Origin: an uncultured Clostridia bacterium
Lineage (GTDB): Bacteria > Bacillota > Clostridia > Oscillospirales > Ruminococcaceae
Assembly: GCA_945829235.1 (NCBI GenBank)
Contig: CALZUA010000012.1
Location: forward strand, 1 to 64,000
Reading direction: 5' to 3'
Length of the DNA stretch: 64,000 nucleotides
Shown here: one piece after another, positions 18,437 to 27,510 of the stretch
How positions within the stretch are numbered: position 1 is the first letter of the stretch
Layout: every line of letters starts with the position of its first letter
Program-made: the position numbers and the translations under genes
The notes under the pieces: model-generated
Seen by the model: only the letters and a program-made list of their open reading frames with translations
Database searches by the model: none
What the model was told of the DNA's origin: nothing

Positions 18437-19261
18437 TTAACTATTTTCCTGTTTGCGATAAATTGCCGGCTTTATGTACTCAAACTTTGTTTCCTGACGG
18501 TTAACGCTCTCGGCGTGACCGATGAAGAAATACCCGCCGTCTTTAACGACATCGTAAAACCTGTTGACAAGCGCCTGTTTTGTGGGCTGGTCGAAGTAAA
18601 TCATAACGTTGCGGCAGAAAATCAAATCAAACGGATTTTTCTTGTATTTATCTGGCATCGGGTCCATCAGATTAAAGGTTTTGAAAATAACCTCGTCCTT
18701 TATCCCCTGACAAATCTCGTAGTTCCCGTTACCGAGGTTGTTGAAATAGCGGGTTTTCCACTCGTTTGAAAGCCCCTTCATTCCCTCTTCCTGATAAATT
18801 CCGGTTTTCGCCTTGCCGATAACGTTCTGCGAGATATCGGTCGCGAGAATTCTGGTATCCCACTTTCCCTTCTCCGCACCAAAAAACTGGTCGATGAGCA
18901 TCGCCATTGTGTAAACCTCTTCGCCCGAGGAACAAGCCGCGCTCCAAATTCTCAAAACGTGGTCGGTGCAGACGGTTTTCATATACGGGAGCACCACGTC
19001 GTTCATAAAGGTATAGTGTTCCGGCTCGCGCATAAAGAAGGTGTGATTTGTCGTGAGCTTATTTAATATGGTAGTAACCTCGGCTCCTGTCGTATCGTTC
19101 ATAACCGCGTCCAGATACTCGCTGTAATTCTTGAAATTACGTTCGCGGAGCATATTCCCGAGGCGGCCTTGAACCAAAACGCGCTTTGCGGCGAGATTTA
19201 TGCCGAAATTATCGTACATAAATTTTACCAGCCGCTGAAATTCAGCGTCGGTTATTTCCAT
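18437..19261 (-). CDS. cheR: Chemotaxis protein methyltransferase CheR
   Basis: A 274-residue AdoMet-dependent enzyme that methylates glutamates of chemoreceptors. An N-terminal all-helical domain is followed by the methyltransferase domain with WSAACSSGEEVYTMAM (AdoMet loop), LATDIS and DLIFCRNVMIYFD. It starts two bases after the cheW stop, so translation is coupled. It lacks the beta-subdomain pentapeptide-binding extension typical of enteric CheR as far as can be judged. Confidence 0.96.
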   Translation of the reverse strand: MEITDAEFQRLVKFMYDNFGINLAAKRVLVQGRLGNMLRERNFKNYSEYLDAVMNDTTGAEVTTILNKLTTNHTFFMREPEHYTFMNDVVLPYMKTVCTDHVLRIWSAACSSGEEVYTMAMLIDQFFGAEKGKWDTRILATDISQNVIGKAKTGIYQEEGMKGLSNEWKTRYFNNLGNGNYEICQGIKDEVIFKTFNLMDPMPDKYKKNPFDLIFCRNVMIYFDQPTKQALVNRFYDVVKDGGYFFIGHAESVNRQETKFEYIKPAIYRKQENS

Positions 19262-19263
19262 TT

Positions 19264-19776
19264 TTACGCCTCCTGTTCGTCGAGCAATTTTGCTACGTCG
19301 AGAATGAGCTTTGTCTGCTCGGAATTACTGTCCGAGCGAATCATATACTGAATAAAAGCGTTCGTGTTGACGTTTTTGTTCTCAGGAGTTGCGGAGATAT
19401 CGCTTGAGTGGATATCCTCAACGTTTGCGACATTATCGACAATAATCCCGACAGATGTTTCGTTGAACGAAAGCGTGATGATGCAAGTATGCGAGGTAAC
19501 GGGAATTTCGGGCTTACCGAAACGCGTTCTGATGTCTATTACGGGCACAACCTTTGAGCGCACGTTGATAATTCCCTTGATATAATCGGGAACGTGCGGA
19601 ACTTTGGTAATTCTCTGCATACCGATAATCTCGACAACATACTGAATTTCGATGCCGTAAACCTGTTCGCCGATATTAAAGGTCATAACCTTGCCGAGAA
19701 CGGAGTTGTCGGCAACAAGCTTTCTGTCGCCCGACTGCTGTTTTGCGACAGCTTCTTTTATTACATCACTAGTCAT
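19264..19776 (-). CDS. cheW: Chemotaxis coupling protein CheW
   Basis: A 170-residue SH3-like adaptor that bridges receptors and CheA. The core VMTFNIGEQVYGIEIQYV, KVPHVPDYIKGIINVRSKVVPVIDIR type sequence and GIIVDNVANVEDI are standard. An N-terminal extension of about 25 residues precedes the fold. It lies 12 bp after cheA. Confidence 0.95.
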   Translation of the reverse strand: MTSDVIKEAVAKQQSGDRKLVADNSVLGKVMTFNIGEQVYGIEIQYVVEIIGMQRITKVPHVPDYIKGIINVRSKVVPVIDIRTRFGKPEIPVTSHTCIITLSFNETSVGIIVDNVANVEDIHSSDISATPENKNVNTNAFIQYMIRSDSNSEQTKLILDVAKLLDEQEA

Positions 19777-19788
19777 ATTTTTTCCCCC

Positions 19789-21897
19789 TTAACCGATAAG
19801 CGTATTTGTATCAATGATAAGCGAAATACTGCCGTCGCCCATTATCGTGCAGCCCGAAAGTCCCTCGCCCTTGATGTCGTAGCGCGCAAGATACTTCGGG
19901 AAAGGCTTTACGACAACCTGCTGTTCGCCGATGAGCTTATCGGCAAAGATGCACATACTCTTGTTGTCGGTTTCAACCAACAGCAGAATACCTTCCTTGA
20001 GGTCGGTAACTTCGGTTTCGATGCCGAATTTTTCGTGCATTCTCAAAATAGGATAGCAGATACCGCGGAGCATAATCATCTCGTTTCCGTCGGTATCGCG
20101 GAGAATTTGCTCGGGTTCAACCTTGAAGCTCTCGCGGATTGTTGAAATCGGAACAGTGAAAACGATGTCGCCGACGGAGATTTCCATTCCGTCGATAATC
20201 GCGAGCGTGAGCGGGATTTTGATGATAAATGTCGTGCCCGCGCCCTTTTTGCTGTCAACAACGATTGTTCCGTTGCACTTTTCAACGTTTGACTTAACAA
20301 CGTCCATTCCCACGCCACGACCGCTGAACTCGGTAACCTGTTCATTCGTGGAAAATCCGGGGAGCAGAATGAGATTTTGGATTTCCTTTACGGTATATTC
20401 ACTCTCGGGCTTTGTGAGAACGCCCTGACGTCTTGCCTTTGCGAGAACCTTTTCGGGGTCGATACCCGCGCCGTCATCGGAAACCGTGATGATAACCTCG
20501 CCGGAGGAGTTCTGCGCGGTGAGCTTGACGGTACCTTTAGCGGGCTTGCCGTTTGCGGTTCTGTCGTTGACGTTCTCCTCAATACCGTGGTCCATACAGT
20601 TTCTCACAAGGTGCATAAGCGGGTCCTGAAGGCTGTCCACAATGGACTTATCAACCTCGGTATCCTCGCCCTCCATAACAAATTCAACGTCCTTGCCGAG
20701 CTTTTTACGCATATCGCGGACAATTCTGTTCATCTTCTGGAAAACGCCCGACAGCGGAACCATTCTGATTGACATAACGGTATCCTGAAGCTCACCGGTG
20801 AGCTTTTTCAGGTCACGCGCCGCCTTGCTGAAGCTCTCAAGCTCAAGACCTTCGAGGTCGGGGTTGGAGATAACCATCGACTCGGTTGTGATGATTTCGC
20901 CGACGATATCGTTGAGCGCGTCCAGCTTTGCGAGATTGACGCTGATAAGGCTCTGCTTCTGGCTTCCGCCCTGCGCGGCAACATTTGCGACAGCCGCCTG
21001 CGCCTTTTCAACCGCAGACTCGGTCGGTGCGGGAGCGGGAGCGGGCTGTTTCTCCTCAACCTTTTCAACAGCTTCCTTTGCCGGCTCGGGAGGAATTTCA
21101 GCCTTCGGCGCTTCGGCAACGGGAGCTTCGGAGGGTGCTGCCAAAACCTCATAGGACTGAACGTTGAGCGCGGTTTCAATCTGCTTCAATATGTAATCCT
21201 GATTGTCCTCAGCGGAGAAAGTTATCAAAAATCCGTGCTCGATAATTTCTTTTGAAGTTTCGGGATTTGTTTCAACATCAGCGGGATAAAACTCGAGGAA
21301 CGAGCACTCCTCACGGATTGTGTTTATGAGGAGGAACGCGCGCAGGTTCTCCATCTGGCAGCCGTCCTCAAAGAACACGCGAACGGAGGTTTTATTGTTG
21401 CCCTTGTTGCCCGAGGGAGCGCTTTCTGCGGAAGCCGCGGGAGTAGCGGCGGGAGCGGGCGCTTCGCCGTTTGCCTCACCCGAGAGCTTTTCCTTGGCGT
21501 TTTTGAGCTTCTCAATAAGCTCGTCAAAGTTGGACAGCTCGTATTCGCCGCCGACATTATTCTGAATAGCCTCAATCTGCGCTTTATAGGAGTCGGAAAC
21601 CTGGAAAACGAGGTCGTAAACAAAGCTAACGTCGGTAATCAATTCGGGGTTTTCGCGGATAACGAAGAACATATCCTCCGCCTTATGAGCGAGCACCGAC
21701 AGGTTATCGAAGCCCATCATCGCGGAAGAACCCTTGATTGTGTGCATTATGCGGAAGATTTCCTTGATGTCTTCGCTATCGAAAGCGTTTGCCTGTTCCG
21801 TGCGCAGGAGAATTTCGTCCAGCTGTTCCAGAAGAGAATTTGTTTCAAAGAAGTACATATCAAGCATTGCTTCCATACCGGGTTCAATTTTTGCCAT
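19789..21897 (-). CDS. cheA: Chemotaxis sensor histidine kinase CheA
   Basis: A 702-residue kinase. The P1 HPt domain has the phospho-histidine in IMHTIKGSSAMMGF (about residue 51). A P2-like domain (about 170-255) sits between two A/P/E-rich linkers. Then come the P3 dimerisation helices, the P4 ATPase (LMHLVRNCMDHGIE, VSDDGAGIDPEKVL, SGRGVGMDVVKSNVEKCNG) and the P5 CheW-like domain. No cheY, cheC or cheD is present in the window. A sigma-28-like element may lie upstream (CCCGATTT in minus sense near 21980), but I could not find a matching -35. Confidence 0.96.
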   Translation of the reverse strand: MAKIEPGMEAMLDMYFFETNSLLEQLDEILLRTEQANAFDSEDIKEIFRIMHTIKGSSAMMGFDNLSVLAHKAEDMFFVIRENPELITDVSFVYDLVFQVSDSYKAQIEAIQNNVGGEYELSNFDELIEKLKNAKEKLSGEANGEAPAPAATPAASAESAPSGNKGNNKTSVRVFFEDGCQMENLRAFLLINTIREECSFLEFYPADVETNPETSKEIIEHGFLITFSAEDNQDYILKQIETALNVQSYEVLAAPSEAPVAEAPKAEIPPEPAKEAVEKVEEKQPAPAPAPTESAVEKAQAAVANVAAQGGSQKQSLISVNLAKLDALNDIVGEIITTESMVISNPDLEGLELESFSKAARDLKKLTGELQDTVMSIRMVPLSGVFQKMNRIVRDMRKKLGKDVEFVMEGEDTEVDKSIVDSLQDPLMHLVRNCMDHGIEENVNDRTANGKPAKGTVKLTAQNSSGEVIITVSDDGAGIDPEKVLAKARRQGVLTKPESEYTVKEIQNLILLPGFSTNEQVTEFSGRGVGMDVVKSNVEKCNGTIVVDSKKGAGTTFIIKIPLTLAIIDGMEISVGDIVFTVPISTIRESFKVEPEQILRDTDGNEMIMLRGICYPILRMHEKFGIETEVTDLKEGILLLVETDNKSMCIFADKLIGEQQVVVKPFPKYLARYDIKGEGLSGCTIMGDGSISLIIDTNTLIG

Positions 21898-22097
21898 AAT
21901 CTTATTCCTTTCCGAATACGCGCGAGGCGTTTATTTTTTTAATTTGCGAATAAATTTATGTTAAAGAATTTGCCCGAAATCGGGGAATTCTAAAATTTTT
22001 TTTCAAAAAGCCCTTTTATCTTACTCGAAAATATGTTATTATTATATTAAGATGATTTTTATTTTGTGTGGTAATTCACTTTTGGGAGGCAATTTAA

Positions 22098-24176
22098 ATG
22101 GCGCAGATACCGCAGATAAACAATCCGATAACCGCCAAGAATTATAACTACAGTCCCAGACAGCAGGACGAAAACACCGAGCCGTTTGACATTGTCAAGT
22201 TGACGGGAGTGGGAGCGGCGGGGGTTAACTCCGATTCCGCGTCAAAGAGCCGCCTTGAAATGGGCAACCGCGAGCTTATTCCGTTGCAGGTACAGGTTGC
22301 GAAGGACCCGACTCTTGCGGTTGAGATGCTCAAGGATTTGCTCAACGTTGAGGTTTTGAACCAAGCCCTTGTCACCGGTCACACCGAGCTTTACGGTAGC
22401 TTGAAAAACCTTGCTTCGGAGCTTTATGTAACGCCCGACAAGCTTGTAGAGGAAATCCAAAATCAAGAGCAACAGAACACGATGTTCTCGGGACACGAGT
22501 TTTACGATGTACTCCGCGAGGTTGCTCAGACAACCTCCGACCCGAACACCAAGGAGCTTATCGGAAATCTTTTGAAATCGATAAACTTTGCACAAAACAA
22601 GGAGGAGATTTTGGGTGCGCTCCGAGCGAACCTAAAGTTTCTTTCCGAGTATTACTCGCCGAACGAAAAGCTGTCGGAGAAATTGCTCAATCTCTCGCAG
22701 GAATGGGGCGCGGACGATGCCGAGCAGTATTTTGATTACCTCAAGGGCGAAACGCTCGCGATACTGAAAGACGTGAGCGCAAGCCTTTTGAACGACGACA
22801 AAACGCAGATGCTCATTCCGCTGATAACGCACAATCTCTCGCGCTACAACAACAGCCCGTATATGTGCAAGGAGTATTTCAATCTGCTCTTAACGCAGAT
22901 TTCCTCGGGAACGCTCCGCGAGGCTTTGAAAAACTCGTTCAGTCGTCTGTATTCTGCGATTTTCGACAAAAAGCCGATGCAAAATCCGCAGACGATGGAG
23001 GACGTTCGGGCGATGAATTCCGAAGCCGAGCGTGTGATGAATAACAACGCCGAGCCGGAAAGACAAGTTCCTATTGATAATTATACTACAAATCAACAAC
23101 AAAATCAACCACTTTCAACGATTTCAGACCAGAAAAATTCAACTTTTAATGGTATAAATAGTGAATTTCAGCAGAATAACATAAATTTGGAAGACGAATT
23201 TGGTGAAAATGTAGAAAATATTTCCGGTGAAAACGCGTCGGAAATTGCACAAAGTGAGGAAAACGCCGAACCCGAGCTCACGGGCTGGCACAAATTCCTG
23301 AATGAAACGATGAGCGAGCGCGGTTATATGCAACAGCTCAAGGAGAGCGGCTATAACATCGAGCACATTCTCGCGAATTACAACCGCGGAAAGCTGAGCG
23401 GCACGGACGCTCTGAAAATGCTCACCGAGGGGCTTTTCCTCAAGGGCGAATACCCCGAGGCGGAGCAAAACAGCGCACTTATGCTGGCGGATTTCTCAAA
23501 GGTCAACACGATGCAGGAGCTTATCGACAACCTGAACTCGCTTTTGCGCGATATGCCCGATATCCCGCTCCGCGAGCGGCTTTACGGCGTTTTTGTTGAC
23601 ATCATCGACAAAATGTCCGTGAAAAACGAGCTTCCCCAGCACGGCATACGCCCGCCCGTAAGCTCCACGCTCGACAACCTCACCGACTTCATCGAGAAAA
23701 ACATCAACAACCCCGCGCTGAAATCGCTTGACAGCTTTAACGCGGCAAATCTCCTGCAAAGCCTGTTGAACGCGCCGGGAGTTTTCACGCCGCTTGCACA
23801 TTACATCTTGCCGCTCGAGGTGAACAACACGCGTGCTTTCGGGGAACTTTGGGTTGACAATGACGAGAACAACCCGAACAACACCCCCGGCACTCAGCGA
23901 AACTATCACCTTTTCCTCACGTTTGATGTTGAAAGTATCGGGCGTTTTGAGGTTGATATGTACGCAATCGGCGAGGAGGTAAACCTCACGTTGCTTTATC
24001 CGACAAGGTTTGATAAGGAAATTGACGCGATGAAGGAGCGCATTACGAAGATTATCCGCAACAGCGGCTATTCCGCGAGAACCTTTGAAACCGCGCCGCT
24101 TAAAAAGCCGCACAATCTTGTCGAAATTTTCCCGAAAATCACCGACAAGCGCACGACCTTGAACACGAGAGTTTAA
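22098..24176 (+). CDS. Large hypothetical protein, FliK/YlqG-like C-terminus
   Basis: A 692-residue protein without signal peptide or membrane segment. The N-terminal half is helical and Q/N/E rich. A polar linker (about 330-400) leads to a C-terminal domain of about 110 residues ending in KRTTLNTRV that has the strand-helix pattern of the flagellar hook-length control (FliK C) fold. The next gene encodes an FlhB C-terminal-like protein, the pairing seen in Bacillus ylqG-ylqH. Function is unknown; a flagellar or export-switch role is inferred from the pair. RBS GGGAGG lies 10 bases before the ATG. Confidence 0.6.
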   Translation: MAQIPQINNPITAKNYNYSPRQQDENTEPFDIVKLTGVGAAGVNSDSASKSRLEMGNRELIPLQVQVAKDPTLAVEMLKDLLNVEVLNQALVTGHTELYGSLKNLASELYVTPDKLVEEIQNQEQQNTMFSGHEFYDVLREVAQTTSDPNTKELIGNLLKSINFAQNKEEILGALRANLKFLSEYYSPNEKLSEKLLNLSQEWGADDAEQYFDYLKGETLAILKDVSASLLNDDKTQMLIPLITHNLSRYNNSPYMCKEYFNLLLTQISSGTLREALKNSFSRLYSAIFDKKPMQNPQTMEDVRAMNSEAERVMNNNAEPERQVPIDNYTTNQQQNQPLSTISDQKNSTFNGINSEFQQNNINLEDEFGENVENISGENASEIAQSEENAEPELTGWHKFLNETMSERGYMQQLKESGYNIEHILANYNRGKLSGTDALKMLTEGLFLKGEYPEAEQNSALMLADFSKVNTMQELIDNLNSLLRDMPDIPLRERLYGVFVDIIDKMSVKNELPQHGIRPPVSSTLDNLTDFIEKNINNPALKSLDSFNAANLLQSLLNAPGVFTPLAHYILPLEVNNTRAFGELWVDNDENNPNNTPGTQRNYHLFLTFDVESIGRFEVDMYAIGEEVNLTLLYPTRFDKEIDAMKERITKIIRNSGYSARTFETAPLKKPHNLVEIFPKITDKRTTLNTRV

Positions 24177-24191
24177 CGAGGAGGGAGAAAA

Positions 24192-24503
24192 ATGCCGAAA
24201 GAAAAACACCCTATGCCGCCCGCGAACAACAAGCGCCTTTACGGGCAAAACGCGGCGGTTGCGCTGAAATACAATCCCGATATGAACTACGCGCCGGTTG
24301 TGGTTGCGTCGGGACTTGGCGAGCTTGCGCAGAGAATTGTGAATATAGCCGATGAAGCAGGAGTTCCCGTTTACCGTGACGACTCCGTGGCGGCGCTTTT
24401 GGTTATGCTGAACGCGGGCGAAACAATCCCGAAGGAGCTGTATCAGATAGTTGCCGCGATTTATGCTGAAGTGGTTTACACCTCAGACAAAATGCGTAAA
24501 TAA
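24192..24503 (+). CDS. FlhB C-terminal-like (YlqH family) export switch protein
   Basis: A 103-residue stand-alone version of the cytoplasmic domain of FlhB/YscU. AAVALKYNPDMNYAPVVVASG matches the strand and helix just after the autocleavage site, and VPVYRDDSVAALL matches the later core. The NPTH autocleavage motif is replaced (the aligned stretch reads YGQN), so self-cleavage is not expected. It lies 15 bp after the FliK-like gene. B. subtilis YlqH is the closest known type; its role is unclear. Confidence 0.85.
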   Translation: MPKEKHPMPPANNKRLYGQNAAVALKYNPDMNYAPVVVASGLGELAQRIVNIADEAGVPVYRDDSVAALLVMLNAGETIPKELYQIVAAIYAEVVYTSDKMRK

Positions 24504-24510
24504 ACCAAAT

Positions 24511-24545
24511 CCCCGCGCCGATTTTCCACAAGCGCGGGGAATTTT
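24511..24545 (+). terminator. Terminator after the ylqH-like gene
   Basis: CCCCGCGC / GCGCGGGG stem (24511-24518, 24532-24539) followed by AATTTTGTT, in the convergent gap before the queT stop. Confidence 0.8.
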
Positions 24546-24575
24546 GTTGAAAATTATCGTCAAAACAAGCCGAGT

Positions 24576-25097
24576 TTAAGCCTCAGCTTTTTTCTTGGCA
24601 GGTCTTGTGCTACCGATGAGTTCTCGCAAAAGAAAGCGATTTTTCTCGAAAATCAGCTTGAACAGCAAAATTCCGTTCACGCACACGCAAACAAGTTCAC
24701 CGAGCGCAACCGTTCCCGCCGAGAACCAAAACGGTTCGCCACAGAGGTACAGCTCAAATCCGACAATAAGTCCGTTTGCGACAACCGGCAGAAGCGAAGC
24801 GATGTAAATATTTTTCATATAATACATCGGGACAACGGCGGCGGCTGTCGCGAGAGTACCGAAAATGATGTCGTAAAGACCGAACGGGCTGAAAAGGTTT
24901 GCAATAAAGCAACCGAGGATAAGCGCGACGCTGTAATCCTTGCGGTAGAACGCAAGCAGAACGAGCGCCTCCGAGAAGCGGAACTGAATTGGACCGTAGG
25001 AAAGCGGCTGGATAAGTACCGTCATTACCGCGTACGCCGCCGCAACAAGCGCAAGCCGAACGAGGTTTTTTGTGTTGAAAATTTCGTTTTTTTGCAT
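24576..25097 (-). CDS. queT: Queuosine precursor ECF transporter S component QueT
   Basis: A 173-residue integral membrane protein with about five to six hydrophobic helices (COG4708/QueT type), the substrate-binding subunit that brings preQ0/preQ1-type precursors into the cell with a shared ECF module. Hallmarks are LSYGPIQFRFSEALVLLAFY and GCFIANLFSPFGLYDIIFGT. The start is MQKNEIF at 25097, with AAGGAGC seven bases upstream; that site is the 3' edge of the preQ1 aptamer, so translation is probably gated by it. The longer frame to 25142 runs through the aptamer and is rejected. Confidence 0.93.
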   Translation of the reverse strand: MQKNEIFNTKNLVRLALVAAAYAVMTVLIQPLSYGPIQFRFSEALVLLAFYRKDYSVALILGCFIANLFSPFGLYDIIFGTLATAAAVVPMYYMKNIYIASLLPVVANGLIVGFELYLCGEPFWFSAGTVALGELVCVCVNGILLFKLIFEKNRFLLRELIGSTRPAKKKAEA

Positions 25098-25104
25098 AAA
25101 AAAA

Positions 25105-25146
25105 GCTCCTTGTTTTTTTACAATGGTTATCAAGAACAACATTGTA
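25105..25146 (-). promoter_or_regulatory. preQ1-I type riboswitch of queT
   Basis: On the minus strand P1 is ACAATG (25145-25140) pairing with CATTGT (25125-25120), around the loop TTGTTCTTGATAAC, followed by the A-rich tail AAAAAAACAAGGAGC. This is the H-type pseudoknot layout of class I preQ1 aptamers, and the tail includes the ribosome-binding site as in translationally controlled members. The gene controlled is a queuosine-precursor transporter, which agrees. Confidence 0.85.
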
Positions 25147-25158
25147 TAGAATTTTGCA

Positions 25159-25180
25159 GTCTGACGATTTCTCGCCAGAC
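25159..25180 (-). other. GNRA-capped hairpin at the queT 5' leader
   Basis: On the minus strand GTCTGGCGA, loop GAAA, TCGTCAGAC: nine pairs (one G-U). It lies a few bases after the predicted transcript start and before the aptamer, so it may protect the 5' end. Confidence 0.65.
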
Positions 25181-25190
25181 CATCTTGCTT

Positions 25191-25219
25191 ATTATAACAT
25201 AGAGTTAATCAAATTTCAA
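25191..25219 (-). promoter_or_regulatory. Sigma-A promoter of queT
   Basis: TTGAAA (25219-25214), 17-bp spacer, TATAAT (25196-25191), reading on the minus strand; about 45 bp before the aptamer. Confidence 0.85.
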
Positions 25220-25248
25220 CCCTTTTTTCAACTTTTTTGGAAAAGCTG

Positions 25249-25277
25249 TTGATTTTGTACAAGAAATATGTTAAAAT
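25249..25277 (+). promoter_or_regulatory. Sigma-A promoter of the MoxR operon
   Basis: TTGATT (25249-25254), 17-bp spacer, TAAAAT (25272-25277), divergent from the queT promoter. Confidence 0.75.
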
Positions 25278-25337
25278 AAAAGTGTATATTTATCTAGCTT
25301 TAATTTCGGCATATATTTCATTTAAAGGGGTAAAAAA

Positions 25338-26291
25338 ATGTCAATCAATCCTGAAAATCAAGAGCTTTTGTCGGAGCTTGGCTCGGAGATATCGAAGGTT
25401 ATCCGAGGCAAGGACGAAGCGCTTTTTATCGTGCTTACGGGGCTTTTGGCGAGAGGTCACGTTCTTATCGAGGACGTGCCTGGCGTTGGTAAGACAACGC
25501 TTGCGATGGCTCTCGGAAAGGCAACAGGCTTGTCTTTTCGCCGCGCGCAGTTCACGCCGGACGTTATGGCTTCGGACATCACCGGCTTTACGATGTACAA
25601 CAAAGAGGAAAACCGCTTTGAATACCGTTCGGGGCTTGTTATGACGAACATTTTCCTCGCGGACGAGATAAACCGTACTTCCCCGAAAACCCAGTCCGCG
25701 CTTCTCGAAGCAATGGAGGAAAAGCGCGTGACGGTTGACGGAACGGTACATCAGCTCCCCAGCCCGTTTATGGTTATCGCAACGCAAAACTCCGGTGAAT
25801 ACGTTGGTACATTTCCGCTGCCCGAGGCGCAGCTCGACCGTTTTATGATGAAGATTAGTATGGGTTATCCAACGGTTGAACAAGAGGTGCAGATACTTAT
25901 GGACAGGCAGGACGAAAATCCAGTCGATAACGTGCGAAACGTGATGACCGCGGAACAGCTCGAGGAGTGCATCGAGGAAGCGGGAAGCGTGATGTTTGCG
26001 GAGAGTCTTTGCAAATATGTGGCAAATCTCGCCGCGGCAACGCGAAATCACCCCGCCGTTGCTCTCGGAGTAAGCCCGCGCGCGTCTGTCGCGATAATGC
26101 AGGCGAGCAAGGCTTTCGCGTATCTGCGCGGGAGAGATTACGTTATCCCCGAGGATATCGTGAGGTTGCTTATTCCCGTTTTCGAGCATAGAATTGTGTT
26201 GAAGCGCGAAACCCGCCTCAACAAAACAACCGTTCGGCAGGTTTTGGAGAACGTTGTTTCAACGGTAACTCCCCCGATTAAACGAAACTGA
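25338..26291 (+). CDS. MoxR family AAA+ ATPase
   Basis: A 317-residue MoxR-type chaperone ATPase. Walker A is EDVPGVGKTTLAMAL, Walker B is NIFLADEINRTSPKTQSALL, then EAMEEKRVTVDG, sensor 1 in VIATQNSGEYVGTFPLPEAQLDRF, and the lid domain VSPRASVAIMQASKAFAYL. Such proteins act with a neighbouring DUF58 protein, often in assembly or metal insertion of secreted or von Willebrand-type proteins. It is followed after one base by the DUF58 gene. RBS AAAGGGG. Confidence 0.95.
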   Translation: MSINPENQELLSELGSEISKVIRGKDEALFIVLTGLLARGHVLIEDVPGVGKTTLAMALGKATGLSFRRAQFTPDVMASDITGFTMYNKEENRFEYRSGLVMTNIFLADEINRTSPKTQSALLEAMEEKRVTVDGTVHQLPSPFMVIATQNSGEYVGTFPLPEAQLDRFMMKISMGYPTVEQEVQILMDRQDENPVDNVRNVMTAEQLEECIEEAGSVMFAESLCKYVANLAAATRNHPAVALGVSPRASVAIMQASKAFAYLRGRDYVIPEDIVRLLIPVFEHRIVLKRETRLNKTTVRQVLENVVSTVTPPIKRN

Positions 26292-26292
26292 T

Positions 26293-27468
26293 ATGGCGAG
26301 AAACAGGATTTTATACATCTTGGCGGCGCTGGCGTGTCTTGCCTTTTCGATGGTTTACAAGGAGAACATCTCCGCGGTAATTCTCGCGGCGGTGGCGATT
26401 TACCCGCTTTTCGCGTGGCTCACAACGTTTGTTCTGATGAAGCTGGTGAACGCGGAGTTCTCAAAAAGCGACATTCTCGCCGAAAAAGGAACGCGGTTTG
26501 AGCTGATAATAAACGTGAAAAACCGCTTTATTCTGCCGTGCGTGCCGATGGAGCTTATCTGCGACCTGCCCGATGAGGACACGGGACTTGCCGCCGAGAA
26601 GAAGATTTACGTCACGCTCCCGCCGTTCGGAAAAGCAAAGCTAGCGATGAGCTGTATGAACAGGTATCGTGGAAAATACAGCTTTTCCGTGAAGAAAATC
26701 TCGGTTGTTGACCCGCTTCGGATAATCCGCGTGAGCAAAAAAGGAAAATCCGTGATGAACGCGGTTTTTGTGCCGAGAAAGCTGAATATACCGGACGTTT
26801 CGTGCTTTTGCGAGAGCGAGAATTTCATCGCGAAACGGCAGAACTCAGCCGACAACAAGGAAGATTTTTCGCACGTCCGCGACTATATTCCGGGCGAAAG
26901 CGTTCAGCTTGTTCACTGGAAATTGACCGCGAAACAGGGCGACCTGATGCTCAAGCAATTCGACAGCGTTTTCGACAGGAAAGCGTTGATTTTGTGCGAT
27001 TTTGGCTACTGTTCGCAACAACGCGACCCGTTGCTTTGCGCCGATACGATAATCGAAACCGCGATTGCTTTCGCGAAAACGTTTCTTGACGAGAACATTT
27101 TCACGGACGTTGATTTCAGGCAGACAGCGGAGTGTTCCTGCCGAATTACAAATCAATCGGAATTTGTGAGCTTTTTCGAGCTTATGTCGGTGATTTCCCC
27201 GAAAGCTGAGTTAAACGGGTTTACTTCGCTACTTGACAAAAACGTTGGCGGGGAGTCGGTTCTGGTGATAGTCACGGCGGCGCTCACGGAGGACATTATT
27301 CTTCGCGCAAACAAGCTTGCCGCGGAGGAGTCGGTTTTTATCGCGTACATAAATTTGTCGGGAAAACCGCTTGAACGAAATCTTGACAACGAGCGTTTTC
27401 TGTTGCTGAACATACGCGGCTCGGGACAGGAGTACCTCACAACAGCTGTTCACGAGGCACTTGAATAA
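26293..27468 (+). CDS. DUF58 domain membrane protein
   Basis: A 391-residue protein with two N-terminal membrane helices (about residues 6-55), a beta-rich region and then the DUF58 motif region DFSHVRDYIPGESVQLVHWKLTAK-like (key residues R-x-Y-x-x-G-D/E and H-W-x-x-x-A), followed by a vWA-like fold. It is the usual partner of MoxR. The transglutaminase gene often third in such operons is absent; a 73-residue protein follows instead. Confidence 0.92.
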   Translation: MARNRILYILAALACLAFSMVYKENISAVILAAVAIYPLFAWLTTFVLMKLVNAEFSKSDILAEKGTRFELIINVKNRFILPCVPMELICDLPDEDTGLAAEKKIYVTLPPFGKAKLAMSCMNRYRGKYSFSVKKISVVDPLRIIRVSKKGKSVMNAVFVPRKLNIPDVSCFCESENFIAKRQNSADNKEDFSHVRDYIPGESVQLVHWKLTAKQGDLMLKQFDSVFDRKALILCDFGYCSQQRDPLLCADTIIETAIAFAKTFLDENIFTDVDFRQTAECSCRITNQSEFVSFFELMSVISPKAELNGFTSLLDKNVGGESVLVIVTAALTEDIILRANKLAAEESVFIAYINLSGKPLERNLDNERFLLLNIRGSGQEYLTTAVHEALE

Positions 27469-27510
27469 GTCAAATAAGCGTTTGCTTATCAATATAAGGA
27501 GGTTTTCAAA

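Noticed and set aside
24522-24530. TTTTCCACA, a DnaA-box match
   Set aside because: It is the loop of the terminator hairpin after the FlhB-like gene; a single isolated box.
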